A stretch of 64,000 nt of DNA. Origin: Paenibacillus sp. H1-7. Its GTDB lineage: Bacteria > Bacillota > Bacilli > Paenibacillales > NBRC-103111. The notes beneath the pieces are model-generated. The model was given only the letters and a program-made list of their open reading frames with translations. It had not been told where the DNA came from and made no database searches. The DNA lies in assembly GCF_022354825.1 (NCBI RefSeq), contig NZ_CP031168.1, positions 7,740,501-7,804,500 on the forward strand, read 5' to 3'. Both the position numbers and the translations under genes were made by a program. This document shows, piece after piece, positions 53,203 through 62,200 of this stretch (positions are counted from its first letter, which is position 1; each line of letters begins with the position of its first letter).

Positions 53203-54510
53203 CTACTCCGTCTGATCCCCTGTTTGCTTGAACGCTGCTAGGGAAGCCTTCAGCTTGTCCACAGCGGCATCATTGGACGGCAGCGGCTGATCCGACTTCA
53301 CCGCCAGTATGGTGTTCACCAGCATTTGCTCCGGCATGAAATCGTCCTTCTGGTTGTCGGCCGTAACCGCCAATATCAGATTCAGGTCAGGGACGACAAA
53401 GATGCGCTGACCTCCCGAGCCTGCAGCGAAGAACACGTTATGCTGCTTCGATGCGTCCGAACCTGCTGCAACCCGCTTCAGCCACATCAAGTAACCGTAA
53501 TCCCCGGTTGTGCCGTTATCGTAAGTAACCTTTGTCTGCGGTTGAACCAAGGTCTCCACCCATGAGGCAGGAACGATCTGCTCGTTCTCCCACTTGCCGT
53601 CATGCAAGTACATCAAGCCGAACTTGGCCATATCTCTGGTGGTAAGATTAAGTCCCCAGGCTCCGCCCAGGACGCCTTGCGGATCTTGGCCCCACGTTAC
53701 GTTTTTGATGCCCATCGGGTCCAGCAGTTTGCTCTTGGCGAAGCTGCTGAGAGGGATCCCGAGCGCCTTCTGCAGCAGGACCGCCATCAGATGGGCGTTG
53801 CCGTTGCTGTATTTGAATACCGACCCCGGTTCGGTGACGACGTTACGTTCCAGTATATACTGGCCCCAGTTCGGAGACTCCATCATCTCGTTGGATGAAC
53901 GTTCTCCGGTATTATCCCACTCGAGTCCCGAGGTCATAGTGAGCACGTTCTTGATAGAAATGTCCGCCTTCTTCGAATCCGATGCCGTTTCCGGGAAATA
54001 ATCCCTCAGCCTCTGATCCACGCTCTTGATGATCTTATCTTCAATCAGCATCCCCGTTAATGCGGAGGTGAAGCTTTTGGTAACGGACAGCACCGACTGC
54101 CGCTTATCCGCATCCCAATCGCGGCTGTACCCTTCCGCAAGCAAATAGCCGCCCCGCACAAGCGCGAAGCTGTGAACGTTCTTGTCCTTCATTTGATCGA
54201 CCATAGCCGCTAAACCGGCGGAATCGATACCGTGTTCTTCCGGCGCCGCCGTCTTCCACCCGTTCGTAGGCCAGTAGTCAAGCGGCTTCGCTTTTTGGAT
54301 GGCCTGCACCACTTCCGTACCCGAATAAGGCGATTGCGCCTCAGGCAGCTTCGTCTGGGTCTGTGTCTGGTCCACAGGCTTCTTGCCGCAGCCGGCCGTA
54401 ACAGCCAGCGCGCATGCCATTAGCAGCAATCCGCCTCTTTGCAGGATACGGCCGGTTGGCCGCGTTCCCGCAAAGCTGCTCTTTCTCTCTCTTTGATTTC
54501 TCTCCACCAT
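53203..54510 (-). CDS. Serine hydrolase of the beta-lactamase / penicillin-binding class C fold, lipoprotein
   Basis: A 435-residue protein. An N-terminal signal with lipobox AVTAGC should anchor it outside. The active-site Ser-x-x-Lys is SVTKS, the Tyr motif YSNGN (FKYSNGNAH), and the HxG-like motif is replaced by a GSGGQRI segment. Family members are esterases, D-aminopeptidases or beta-lactamases, so no substrate is assigned. GGAGG precedes the ATG; the first 18 residues are strongly basic. Confidence 0.87.
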   Translation of the reverse strand: MVERNQRERKSSFAGTRPTGRILQRGGLLLMACALAVTAGCGKKPVDQTQTQTKLPEAQSPYSGTEVVQAIQKAKPLDYWPTNGWKTAAPEEHGIDSAGLAAMVDQMKDKNVHSFALVRGGYLLAEGYSRDWDADKRQSVLSVTKSFTSALTGMLIEDKIIKSVDQRLRDYFPETASDSKKADISIKNVLTMTSGLEWDNTGERSSNEMMESPNWGQYILERNVVTEPGSVFKYSNGNAHLMAVLLQKALGIPLSSFAKSKLLDPMGIKNVTWGQDPQGVLGGAWGLNLTTRDMAKFGLMYLHDGKWENEQIVPASWVETLVQPQTKVTYDNGTTGDYGYLMWLKRVAAGSDASKQHNVFFAAGSGGQRIFVVPDLNLILAVTADNQKDDFMPEQMLVNTILAVKSDQPLPSNDAAVDKLKASLAAFKQTGDQTE

Positions 54511-54721
54511 ACGGTTTCCTCCATTGCTCTGAATCCTACCGAACGTATGCGGCTTCTGTGCCGCTTTTGTTTATCTTTTTCTCTGATAGGACCTTCTCTT
54601 CTCCCTACCTTTCCAGTATACAAGGCAATTGTGAACGAACTTTTACGCTAAAATGAGTATTTGCTAAATATTAGCTGAAAATTCGCTGAAAATTTACTCT
54701 CGCAAGCTGGGTTCTTCCCTA

Positions 54722-54749
54722 TTGCTTTTCGTTCCAATCTGGATATAAT
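54722..54749 (+). promoter_or_regulatory. Promoter of the metG leader
   Basis: TTGCTT (54722-54727), 16-base spacer, TATAAT (54744-54749), about 25 bases before the T-box leader. Confidence 0.8.
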
Positions 54750-54773
54750 GGGTTACTAAGGAATAAATGGAAA

Positions 54774-55062
54774 AAGCTTTGATGAGAAAGAGTAGTTGGA
54801 ACGAATTCTTTGAACAGAGAGCTCCGGCAGCTGAAAAGGAGCAAAGAAAACGTCCGATGAATATGGTCTCTGAGCTGTGCATCGAACCCCGGTCTGCGTG
54901 TTCGCCGGGAAGTAGGCTGCATCGGGCGCACCCGTTACCGTGCTAGGGTATAACCACCGCCTGCGGTGCCGTACCTGAAGAGGTCCGTATTGCGAAATGC
55001 GGATAAATTGAGGTGGTAACACGTGAGTCATACTCTCGTCCTTTCGGGGACGGGAGTTTTTT
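54774..55062 (+). promoter_or_regulatory. T-box leader of metG (Met specifier)
   Basis: Stem I carries AGAGAGCTCCGGCAGCTGA with GGAGC in its apical part and the specifier segment GATGAATATGGTCTCTG, where ATG is the Met codon. The T-box is TTGAGGTGGTAACACG (about 55009-55024), a variant of GGTGGTACCGCG. The terminator is CTCTCGTCC with GGGACGGGAG and six T (55033-55062). Uncharged tRNA-Met should allow read-through. Confidence 0.88.
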
Positions 55063-55070
55063 GTTTTTAG

Positions 55071-55191
55071 AGGTTGTTTAAAAAGTCCGCTTTGATAACG
55101 AAGAAATAGCGGGAAGTCATTCGACATCGAATCTTGAACGAAGCCGGGAAGTCCAACCTTCTCGGTTCTGAAAACGGACTTTTTAAACCTG
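55071..55191. repeat. MITE-like inverted-repeat element in the metG leader
   Basis: GTTTAAAAAGTCCG (55076-55089) is exactly inverted as CGGACTTTTTAAAC (55175-55188), 85 bases apart; the outer AGGTT / AACCT match extends the arms. Inside are two similar words, GCGGGAAGTC (55109-55118) and GCCGGGAAGTC, and a small palindrome ATTCGACATCGAAT. It lies between the T-box terminator and the start codon. It looks like a short mobile intergenic repeat. Confidence 0.6.
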
Positions 55192-55219
55192 TATTTAATA
55201 AAATAGGAGGCTGTTAAAG

Positions 55220-56848
55220 ATGAACATATTCATTGGAGGGGCTTGGCCATACGCGAACGGCTCGCTTCACTTGGGACGCGTAGCGAGCTTGCTGCCGGGA
55301 GATATTGCCGCGCGGTATTTCCGGCTCAAGGGGGAGAAGGTGCTGTACGTATCCGGCAGCGATTGCCACGGGACGCCGATCGGCATCCGGGCCGCACAGG
55401 AAGGCGTCGTGCCGCAAGCTATCGCGAGCCGGTATCACGAGGAGTTCGCCGACTGCTTCCGGAGACTCGGCTTCTCATACGATTTGTATACGCGCACGGA
55501 CGATCCGTTCCATCATCGGGTCGTACAGGAGCTGTTCTTGAAGCTGCTGGACCATGGCTTCCTGTACAAAAAAGCCGTAGAGCAGACGTTCTGTGCCGTC
55601 TGCGATCGATTTTTGCCGGACCGTTACGTGGAGGGCCGCTGCCCGCACTGCCGGAGCGTCGCCCGCGGCGATCAATGCGACGCCTGCTCCGCGCTGCTCG
55701 ATCCGTCGGACTTGCTGGAGCCGGCCTGCAAGCTGTGCGGCAGCTCACCGACACGGCGCGAGACGGATCATTATTTCCTCGCTCTGTCGAAGCTCCAGAG
55801 CCGGCTGGAGGAGTATGCTTCCCAGGCCGTCGGCTGGCGGGACAATGCAGTGCGGCTAACGCGGAGATATCTCGACGAGGGGCTGCACGACCGCGCCGCT
55901 ACCCGCGACCTGCCATGGGGCGTCGATGTGCCCCTCGAAGGCTTCGAGGGGAAAAAGATTTACGTCTGGATCGAAGCCGTAAGCGGCTATTTATCCGCCA
56001 GCATGCATTGGGCCGAATTGAACGGCACCGACTGGAAGCCGTTCTGGTCCGAAGAGGCCGCGGCGTACTATGTGCACGGCAAAGACAACATCCCGTTCCA
56101 TACGCTGATATGGCCCGCAATATTGCTCGGCGCCGGCGCAGGACAGCTTCGCCTGCCCGATGCCATATGGTCCAGCGAATATTTGACGCTGGAGGGCCGG
56201 AAGTTCTCCACGAGCAGCAACTGGGCCGTATGGCTGCCTTACCTGCTGGATCGGTACCATCCGGATTCGATCCGGTATTTCCTGACCGCCAACGGGCCGG
56301 AGCAGCGGGATACGGACTTCTCGTGGCGCGAGTTCATTTACAGCCATAACGGGGAGCTGCTCGGCGCTTTCGGCAACTTCGTCAATCGGACCTTGAAGTT
56401 TATCGGCAAGTCCTTTGATAACCGGATCCCTTCAGGGAACATGGATCCCGAGGTGAAACTACGCTTGGAGTCGCTATATGCAACAACGGCGGAGCTGCTG
56501 GAAGCCGGCCGATGCAAAGAAGCGCTGGAAGCGGTCTTCGCATTCATCCGCAGCGCCAACAAATATTTCGACGAGCGCAAGCCGTGGATACAATTCAAGG
56601 AAAGCCCCGCCGACTGCGGGGATACGCTGTATACGTGTGTACAGATAATCGCCAATCTGTCCAACCTGCTCTCGCCGTTTTTGCCGTTTTCGTGCGAGAC
56701 GATCCGCGCCTCTCTGGGAATTGACGAGCCCGGCTGGCGTTATACGGAGGTTCCTCCTCTCGCCCCGCTTCATTCGTCGGAAGCGTTGTACGAACGCATC
56801 GATACCAGCCGTATCGAGGAGGAGCTTGACCGGCTGCGCAACGGGTAA
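55220..56848 (+). CDS. metG: Methionyl-tRNA synthetase, zinc-knuckle type
   Basis: A 542-residue class I synthetase charging tRNA-Met. The HIGH region is variant (YANGSLHLGR), the connective peptide has four Cys pairs (FCAVC, CPHC, CDAC, CKLC) for two zinc knuckles, and the KMSKS loop is KFSTS. The anticodon-binding helical domain follows (AFGNFVNRTLKF), and there is no C-terminal tRNA-binding domain. Lack of that domain and the altered HIGH/KMSKS loops set it apart from the usual Bacillus enzyme (inference), so it may be a second, inducible copy. AGGAGG precedes the ATG. Confidence 0.94.
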   Translation: MNIFIGGAWPYANGSLHLGRVASLLPGDIAARYFRLKGEKVLYVSGSDCHGTPIGIRAAQEGVVPQAIASRYHEEFADCFRRLGFSYDLYTRTDDPFHHRVVQELFLKLLDHGFLYKKAVEQTFCAVCDRFLPDRYVEGRCPHCRSVARGDQCDACSALLDPSDLLEPACKLCGSSPTRRETDHYFLALSKLQSRLEEYASQAVGWRDNAVRLTRRYLDEGLHDRAATRDLPWGVDVPLEGFEGKKIYVWIEAVSGYLSASMHWAELNGTDWKPFWSEEAAAYYVHGKDNIPFHTLIWPAILLGAGAGQLRLPDAIWSSEYLTLEGRKFSTSSNWAVWLPYLLDRYHPDSIRYFLTANGPEQRDTDFSWREFIYSHNGELLGAFGNFVNRTLKFIGKSFDNRIPSGNMDPEVKLRLESLYATTAELLEAGRCKEALEAVFAFIRSANKYFDERKPWIQFKESPADCGDTLYTCVQIIANLSNLLSPFLPFSCETIRASLGIDEPGWRYTEVPPLAPLHSSEALYERIDTSRIEEELDRLRNG

Positions 56849-56920
56849 TCGAATGGATACGCCGCACCTCAGAGCCCCCACAGCCCGCGCCCCTCTGTCC
56901 TCTCTGAAAACAAACAAAGC

Positions 56921-56962
56921 CGGCTCCAGGCTAATCAAGCCTCGGAGCCGACTCTTTTTTGG
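56921..56962 (+). terminator. Terminator of metG
   Basis: CGGCTCC (56921-56927) pairs with GGAGCCG (56944-56950), inner GGCT/AGCC, followed by CTC and six T. Confidence 0.88.
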
Positions 56963-57008
56963 TAACATGCACAGCCGAAAGAAATCAACCTAAACCGCGA
57001 TTGAACCG

Positions 57009-57794
57009 TTACGATCCGGCGCCGCGGTACCGTTTGACGCCGAAATTCCAGATGAGCAGCGCTATTGTCAGGAACACCGCGCCGACTACCGGCGTCAGCA
57101 GCGCGAACATCCCCCAATTTTCACGGTCGAGGAAGTATGCCGCCGGATAAAAGCCGACGAAGCCGAACGGCAGCACCCACGTCAATAACAGGCTGATCAG
57201 CTTGTTATAAATCGTCACCGGATACCGGCCGTAATTTTGCAAATTCCACAACAGCGGCAGGATGCCCGTCGGGGAATCGGAGAAAAACGACAGCGACGTA
57301 AAGAAAATATACACGCCTCCGTAGATCATGATTGAGCCGGCTACCAGAAGCACGAACACGAACGGATCGTACCAGGTCAGGTCCAGTCCCAGATGGGACC
57401 AGGAGTACACCATGATGAGAAAGCCAGTCAAGGCGCTGAACAGCGACGACGGGTCCATATTCTCCAGCATCAACTGCACCAGATTATAGGCGGGACGCGT
57501 CAAAATCCGGTCCATCTCTCCTTTAACAATGTAGCGTTCGCTGAAGCCCCACAAGTTAAAAAAGGTAATAAAAATACCGTATGGCACCATAAAGTAACCG
57601 TAGATGAACAAAATTTGCTGCTCGTTCCAATCGCCGATCGCCTTCGTATGCTGAAACACCACGAGGATGAAAAACAAGTTCAGCCCGTTGAACAGCAGGT
57701 CGGACAGCACTTCAATCCAGAAATCGGAACGGTATTCCATCCGGGTTTTCATGTAATTTTTCAAATAATCGATAATCAGGCCCGCATAAAACAT
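57009..57794 (-). CDS. ABC-2-type permease (DUF990-like), second of a pair
   Basis: A 261-residue membrane protein with six hydrophobic segments, no signal peptide and no binding-protein partner, as in ABC-2 exporters. The cytoplasmic loop with ERYIVKGEMDRILTRPAYNLVQ is typical of the DUF990-type permeases. GGAGGTTAAG precedes the ATG, six bases after the end of the previous gene, so all three genes are one operon. The exported substrate is unknown. Confidence 0.86.
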   Translation of the reverse strand: MFYAGLIIDYLKNYMKTRMEYRSDFWIEVLSDLLFNGLNLFFILVVFQHTKAIGDWNEQQILFIYGYFMVPYGIFITFFNLWGFSERYIVKGEMDRILTRPAYNLVQLMLENMDPSSLFSALTGFLIMVYSWSHLGLDLTWYDPFVFVLLVAGSIMIYGGVYIFFTSLSFFSDSPTGILPLLWNLQNYGRYPVTIYNKLISLLLTWVLPFGFVGFYPAAYFLDRENWGMFALLTPVVGAVFLTIALLIWNFGVKRYRGAGS

Positions 57795-57800
57795 CCGTTC

Positions 57801-58595
57801 TTAACCTCCTTGCACAAACAGCCGCGTCCGCGCGCTGCGCCATAATACGAATAACGGAACGATGAGCAGCACGAACCAGACGGCCTGTATCCCTAGCACC
57901 TGATAAATGGCGTTTCCAGTAACCTTCCCTGTGAAAACGGAACCCGGCAAATACGTGATAGCCTGAAACGGAAGCAGCTTGAGCAGCCCTTCGGCCCAGC
58001 CCGGGAAAAAGGACATCGGGACGACCAGCCCGGAGAACAGATCGACGGCGACCCGCTTCATGCGCATCATGCCTTCGTTATTTTCCAGGAAAAAGGCGAA
58101 CAAGCCGGTAATAATATTAATCTGCGTATTAATAAGGAAGCTGAAGAACAGCATGATGAGGAAAATTCCCCATACGGCCGGGTCCGTAGGCAGCTTCACC
58201 GGAAACAGGAACGATACGATCACCATGCCCGGAGTCGAGAACAAAAACAGCCGGAACAGCCCTTCGCCGAGCCCCTGCATCATTTTGACGATGATGTAGT
58301 TATAAGGGCGGATGAACTGGATCGCCACGCTGCCGTCCTTGATTTCATTGGCGATTTCACGGTCAAGATTGTTGAAGTAGAACGCCCGCGCCATCCAGGA
58401 TACAGCCACATAGGTAGTCATCTGGGCTACGGTCATGCCGCCCAGCGTCTCGCTGGTGCCATAAATCGCCTTCCACAGAAAATAGTACGCCCCAATATTA
58501 AGGGCATAAATGATAATGCCGCTATAGTAATTCACACGGTAAGCCAGCATCATCAAGAACCGGATGCGGATCATGTCGACATAAGCGTTAAGCAT
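57801..58595 (-). CDS. ABC-2-type permease (DUF990-like), first of a pair
   Basis: A 264-residue permease with six membrane segments; DREIANEIKDGSVAIQFIRPYNY is the loop equivalent to that in the next gene's product, and FFPGWAEGLLKLLPFQAITYLPGSVFTG a conserved late region. It overlaps the ATPase gene by eight bases, so expression is coupled. It probably dimerises with the other permease. Confidence 0.86.
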   Translation of the reverse strand: MLNAYVDMIRIRFLMMLAYRVNYYSGIIIYALNIGAYYFLWKAIYGTSETLGGMTVAQMTTYVAVSWMARAFYFNNLDREIANEIKDGSVAIQFIRPYNYIIVKMMQGLGEGLFRLFLFSTPGMVIVSFLFPVKLPTDPAVWGIFLIMLFFSFLINTQINIITGLFAFFLENNEGMMRMKRVAVDLFSGLVVPMSFFPGWAEGLLKLLPFQAITYLPGSVFTGKVTGNAIYQVLGIQAVWFVLLIVPLFVLWRSARTRLFVQGG

Positions 58596-59649
58596 GGACG
58601 GTCACTTCCTGTTCGCCCGCCAGCTTCTCGTGAGCGGCTGCCTTGGCTTCGGCCGAGCCCGATTTATAGATCTCGCGCACGATATCATCGGTGTTCGTTT
58701 CGACGATTTTAATATCTTCGATGCCGAGGACGCCGACGACGCGGCTCAGCACCTCGGAGACGTTAGCCTTCTCCTGAGGGATGAATACCCGGGCGGTCAG
58801 CTCGTTGTCGAGCGACCAATCCACCTGAAGCCCTGATGTCAACTGGCGCAAACGCTCAAGCGACACCGCTTCGGTAAATTGCAGCACCACTTCCTTGCCT
58901 TTACCCCACGTAGCCTTGAGCTCATCCAAACCTCCATCGTATATAATGCGTCCGTCATCAAGCATGATGACCCGAGAGCACAGCGCTTCGATATCCTGAA
59001 GATCGTGGGTCGTGAGCAAAATGGTCGTTTCATAACGCTGGTTCATCTGCTTCAGAAACTCGCGGATTTCCGTCTTGACGACAATATCGAGACCGATCGT
59101 AGGCTCGTCCAGAAACAGAATCTTCGGATTGTGCAAGAGCGACGCCGCGAGCTCACAGCGCATTCTTTGGCCCAAGCTCAGCTTGCGCACCGGACGGGTC
59201 AGCAGCTCCTGCAGCTTAAGTCTCTCCACCAGCTCGTCGAGACGCTGCTTAAAGTCGGCTTCGGAAACCCGGTATACTTTTTTCAGCAGCTGGAACGATT
59301 CGATCACGCCGATATCCCACCACAGCTGGCTGCGCTGCCCGAAGACGACGCCGATTTCGCGGACGAATTTTTCCCGTTCCAAATAAGGAATGTAGCCGTT
59401 CACCCGAATGTCTCCGGATGTCGGTACCAGAATACCCGTCAGCATTTTGATCGTCGTTGATTTGCCCGCGCCGTTCTCGCCTATGTAGCCGCAAATTTCC
59501 CCTTGGGGAATTTGAAAGCTGATGTCTTTGACGGCCCTCACCTGGTTATACTCTCGTTTAAATAGATCGCGAACGGCCCCTTTCAGACCTTCGCGGTTTT
59601 TCTGCACCCGAAATTCTTTTCGCAGATTATGAACTTCTATCGCCTGCAT
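58588..59649 (-). CDS. ABC-2 exporter ATPase
   Basis: A 353-residue ATPase. Walker A GENGAGKST, Q-loop, signature LSLGQRMRCELA, Walker B ILFLDEPTIGLD and switch His in LLTTHDLQD are all present. A C-terminal extension after about 235 is characteristic of ABC-2-type (drug or polysaccharide) exporters. CGGGAGG precedes the ATG. First gene of the three-gene exporter operon. Confidence 0.93.
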   Translation of the reverse strand: MQAIEVHNLRKEFRVQKNREGLKGAVRDLFKREYNQVRAVKDISFQIPQGEICGYIGENGAGKSTTIKMLTGILVPTSGDIRVNGYIPYLEREKFVREIGVVFGQRSQLWWDIGVIESFQLLKKVYRVSEADFKQRLDELVERLKLQELLTRPVRKLSLGQRMRCELAASLLHNPKILFLDEPTIGLDIVVKTEIREFLKQMNQRYETTILLTTHDLQDIEALCSRVIMLDDGRIIYDGGLDELKATWGKGKEVVLQFTEAVSLERLRQLTSGLQVDWSLDNELTARVFIPQEKANVSEVLSRVVGVLGIEDIKIVETNTDDIVREIYKSGSAEAKAAAHEKLAGEQEVTVHA

Positions 59650-60021
59650 AATTTCCTCCCGAACTGGTTAATAGATGATCAAACAGACATGCACCGTTCG
59701 ACACGATACGAGCACGTCCGATTGTCCGAATTTAGCGAAACTTGCTATCAAGAAACGGAACAATTTATAATGGAATCAACTCTTTTTCGATACATCCCGT
59801 GAAAAGGCAACACGAAAAGGTCTTCACTTCGCACAAGGCTGCTGTGAAGCTTACCGCATCTATATGAACGAAGAACATCCGGGGCATTCGAAACTAGAAC
59901 TACTCTTTCCTATATACACCATGCATGTTCCTTCAGCATTTTCAAACCCTATGTACGTTATGATACACGAACCGATTGCAAAGGGAAAGCGACTGACAAA
60001 CTAAGGAAAGGATTTGTTCTT
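59650..60021. other. 372-bp divergent intergenic region
   Basis: No gene. A promoter candidate on the plus strand is TTGCTA (59742-59747) with TATAAT (59766-59771), spacer 18; a second, TATGAT near 59960, lacks a -35. CTTCAC and GTGAAG around 59820-59853 form a small inverted repeat. Confidence 0.45.
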
Positions 60022-61116
60022 ATGGTCAGAAAAATAAAGTGGATCTTCCTGACGGCATTGTTTCTGCTTTTGGTAGCAGTCGGCTATTATACATATGCCT
60101 TTTTACATTTTGCCAACAACATTCAGGCCAAGCCGGACAACACCAAGCTGTTCAGCGGGATCACGGCCCAGAATACGACGAAAGTATCCGAAACGTACAC
60201 TCCGCCCAAATGGGAAGGCAAGCAGCGCGTCAACGTGCTTCTGCTCGGAGGCGATTCCAGAGGCTTGAAGAAAAATGAAATCCCGCGCTCCGATACGTTA
60301 ATGGTCGCCTCCATCGATCCCATAACGAAAAAAGCGTACTTGTTCTCCATTCTGCGCGATACGTATGTGAAAATTCCGGGGTATGGCGATGACCGGATCA
60401 ACTCGGCTCTGGCGCTGGGCGGCCCGAATCTGGCTATGAGAACGGTCGGCGATTTGTTAGGCATTCCTATCCAATATTATGTGTATACCGATTTTAAAGG
60501 CTTCATCGCCCTGGTGGACGCCATTGACGGCATCGACATCGAGGTGGAAAAGGATATGAAATATTCCGATTCCGAGGACGGCCACGAATACGACATTAAT
60601 TTGAAAAAAGGGATGCAGCATCTTAACGGGAAAACCGCGCTGCAATACGTTCGCTTCCGCCATGACGCCCTGAGCGATTTCGCCCGGACCGAGCGGCAGC
60701 GCAAGTTCATTCAGGCGGTAGCGGAAAAAATGCAGTCTACTTCGTCCCTGATCAAGCTGCCGAGAATACTGAACAGCGTCGATCCGTATATCGAGACGAA
60801 TTTGACGACGACCGATATGCTTAAGCTTGGCTCTCTCGGTTATGAAGCCAAGGCTTCGGGTATGGTGAGCGAACAAATTCCTCCTTCCGAGCTGTTAATC
60901 GAGAAACGCGTCGGCGGCGCCGATGTCTTGTCGGTGAACCGCGATAAGCTGCAGTCTTATATCAAAGCTTTGTTCGAAGACCGCGATCCGTCATTGAGCC
61001 CTAACCAAGTACCGGCAACCAAAGATCACGGCAAGGGCGGCACGAACAACAGCAAAACAACGAACGGCTCAGCCGTTTTATCCAGTACGCCAAAGACCGG
61101 ATCCGTGCATAATTAA
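60022..61116 (+). CDS. LytR-CpsA-Psr (LCP) family cell-wall protein
   Basis: A 364-residue membrane-anchored enzyme that transfers lipid-linked teichoic acids or capsule to peptidoglycan. One N-terminal membrane segment (about 5-25) is followed by the LCP domain: VNVLLLGGDSRG, RSDTLMVASIDP, the Arg-Asp core SILRDTYVKIPG, DRINSALALGG and the QYVRFRHD plus DFARTERQRKFIQAV C-terminal motifs. The Ser/Thr/Asn-rich tail is unstructured. AAGGAAAGG precedes the ATG. A strong terminator follows, so it is monocistronic. Confidence 0.93.
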   Translation: MVRKIKWIFLTALFLLLVAVGYYTYAFLHFANNIQAKPDNTKLFSGITAQNTTKVSETYTPPKWEGKQRVNVLLLGGDSRGLKKNEIPRSDTLMVASIDPITKKAYLFSILRDTYVKIPGYGDDRINSALALGGPNLAMRTVGDLLGIPIQYYVYTDFKGFIALVDAIDGIDIEVEKDMKYSDSEDGHEYDINLKKGMQHLNGKTALQYVRFRHDALSDFARTERQRKFIQAVAEKMQSTSSLIKLPRILNSVDPYIETNLTTTDMLKLGSLGYEAKASGMVSEQIPPSELLIEKRVGGADVLSVNRDKLQSYIKALFEDRDPSLSPNQVPATKDHGKGGTNNSKTTNGSAVLSSTPKTGSVHN

Positions 61117-61154
61117 GCAAATGAGCCGTAAATAGACGGTATAACCGGATTGAC

Positions 61155-61191
61155 AGGAACCAGAGGGGCATCCGCTTCCGGTTCCTTTTTT
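61155..61191 (+). terminator. Terminator of the LCP gene
   Basis: AGGAACC (61155-61161) pairs with GGTTCCT (61180-61186), followed by six T. Confidence 0.82.
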
Positions 61192-61345
61192 ATCGTTCCG
61201 ATTACGCGGTCGGCCGTCAGGTTTTCAGAAAACGGAAAGTTACCTATAATGTAAGGATAGGTTGAAATGTCGGCAGGCAGATTGGAACTCTCAAGCTTGA
61301 AGCATACAGCAGCATACACACGATTATGCAAAGGAGATGTTCGGA

Positions 61346-62143
61346 ATGATTCCCATTTATACAGTCGATGCGTTCACCTCTACCCCTTTCTCCGGAAATC
61401 CCGCGGCCGTTTGCATTTTGCAGGAATTTCCTCAGGACGATGCCTGGCTGTTGAAGATCGCCGCCGAAATGAATTTGTCGGAGACGGCTTTTTTATGTCC
61501 GATGGACAGCGTCGGCAATTATCGGCTCCGCTGGTTCACACCGGAAGCTGAAGTCGATTTATGCGGACATGCCACATTGGCCAGCGCCCAAGTATTGTGG
61601 GAAAGCGGAACGGCGTACAGAATCGAGCAGCTTCGCTTTCATACGAAGAGCGGTCTGTTAACCGCCAAACGTCTGGATGACGGCATTGAGCTGAACTTCC
61701 CGATGGAGGAGGTCGTCCCCTGTGAGTCTTCTCCCCTGCTGGAGCAAGCGATCGGCTTCAAGCCGTCGGCCGTCTACAGCAACCGGATGGACTACCTGAT
61801 CGAGGTGGAGAATGAACAAGCGGTTCGGGAATTGAAGATCGACTTTCGGCTGCTGAAGGAGCTGCCGATGCGCGGTCTGCTTGTAACGAGCCGTGCCGAC
61901 GATCCGGAGCTCGATTTTGTATCGCGCTGCTTCTTCCCCGCTCTTGGAATCGACGAGGATCCGGTAACGGGCTCGGCCCACTGCGCGCTGGCTCCCTATT
62001 GGAAAGAACGGCTCGGCAAAAGCCAGTTCACCGCAAAGCAGCTTTCCGCGAGAACCGGCTTGCTCCGACTGCGTGTCAGCAATGAACGCGTGCTGATACA
62101 AGGCAATGCAGTCATTGTCGTCAAAGGGTTACTGCTTCATTAA
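61346..62143 (+). CDS. PhzF-family isomerase-like protein
   Basis: A 265-residue protein of the PhzF/diaminopimelate-epimerase-like fold, which moves double bonds in small acids. The catalytic Glu lies in NLSETAF, the CGHATLA loop and DEDPVTGSAHCALAP complete the signature. An ATG also lies at 61337, but it abuts AAAGGAG, so the ATG at 61346 (nine bases away) is preferred. No phenazine genes are present, so only the family can be assigned. Confidence 0.88.
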   Translation: MIPIYTVDAFTSTPFSGNPAAVCILQEFPQDDAWLLKIAAEMNLSETAFLCPMDSVGNYRLRWFTPEAEVDLCGHATLASAQVLWESGTAYRIEQLRFHTKSGLLTAKRLDDGIELNFPMEEVVPCESSPLLEQAIGFKPSAVYSNRMDYLIEVENEQAVRELKIDFRLLKELPMRGLLVTSRADDPELDFVSRCFFPALGIDEDPVTGSAHCALAPYWKERLGKSQFTAKQLSARTGLLRLRVSNERVLIQGNAVIVVKGLLLH

Positions 62144-62200
62144 TACTGCATGCATTATCATCCGTTTACTTAACTATGTTAACTATAAAGGAGCTTTAAC

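Noticed and set aside
61346..62143. Phenazine biosynthesis
   Set aside because: A lone PhzF-family gene; no other phenazine genes are present and the family is functionally broad.
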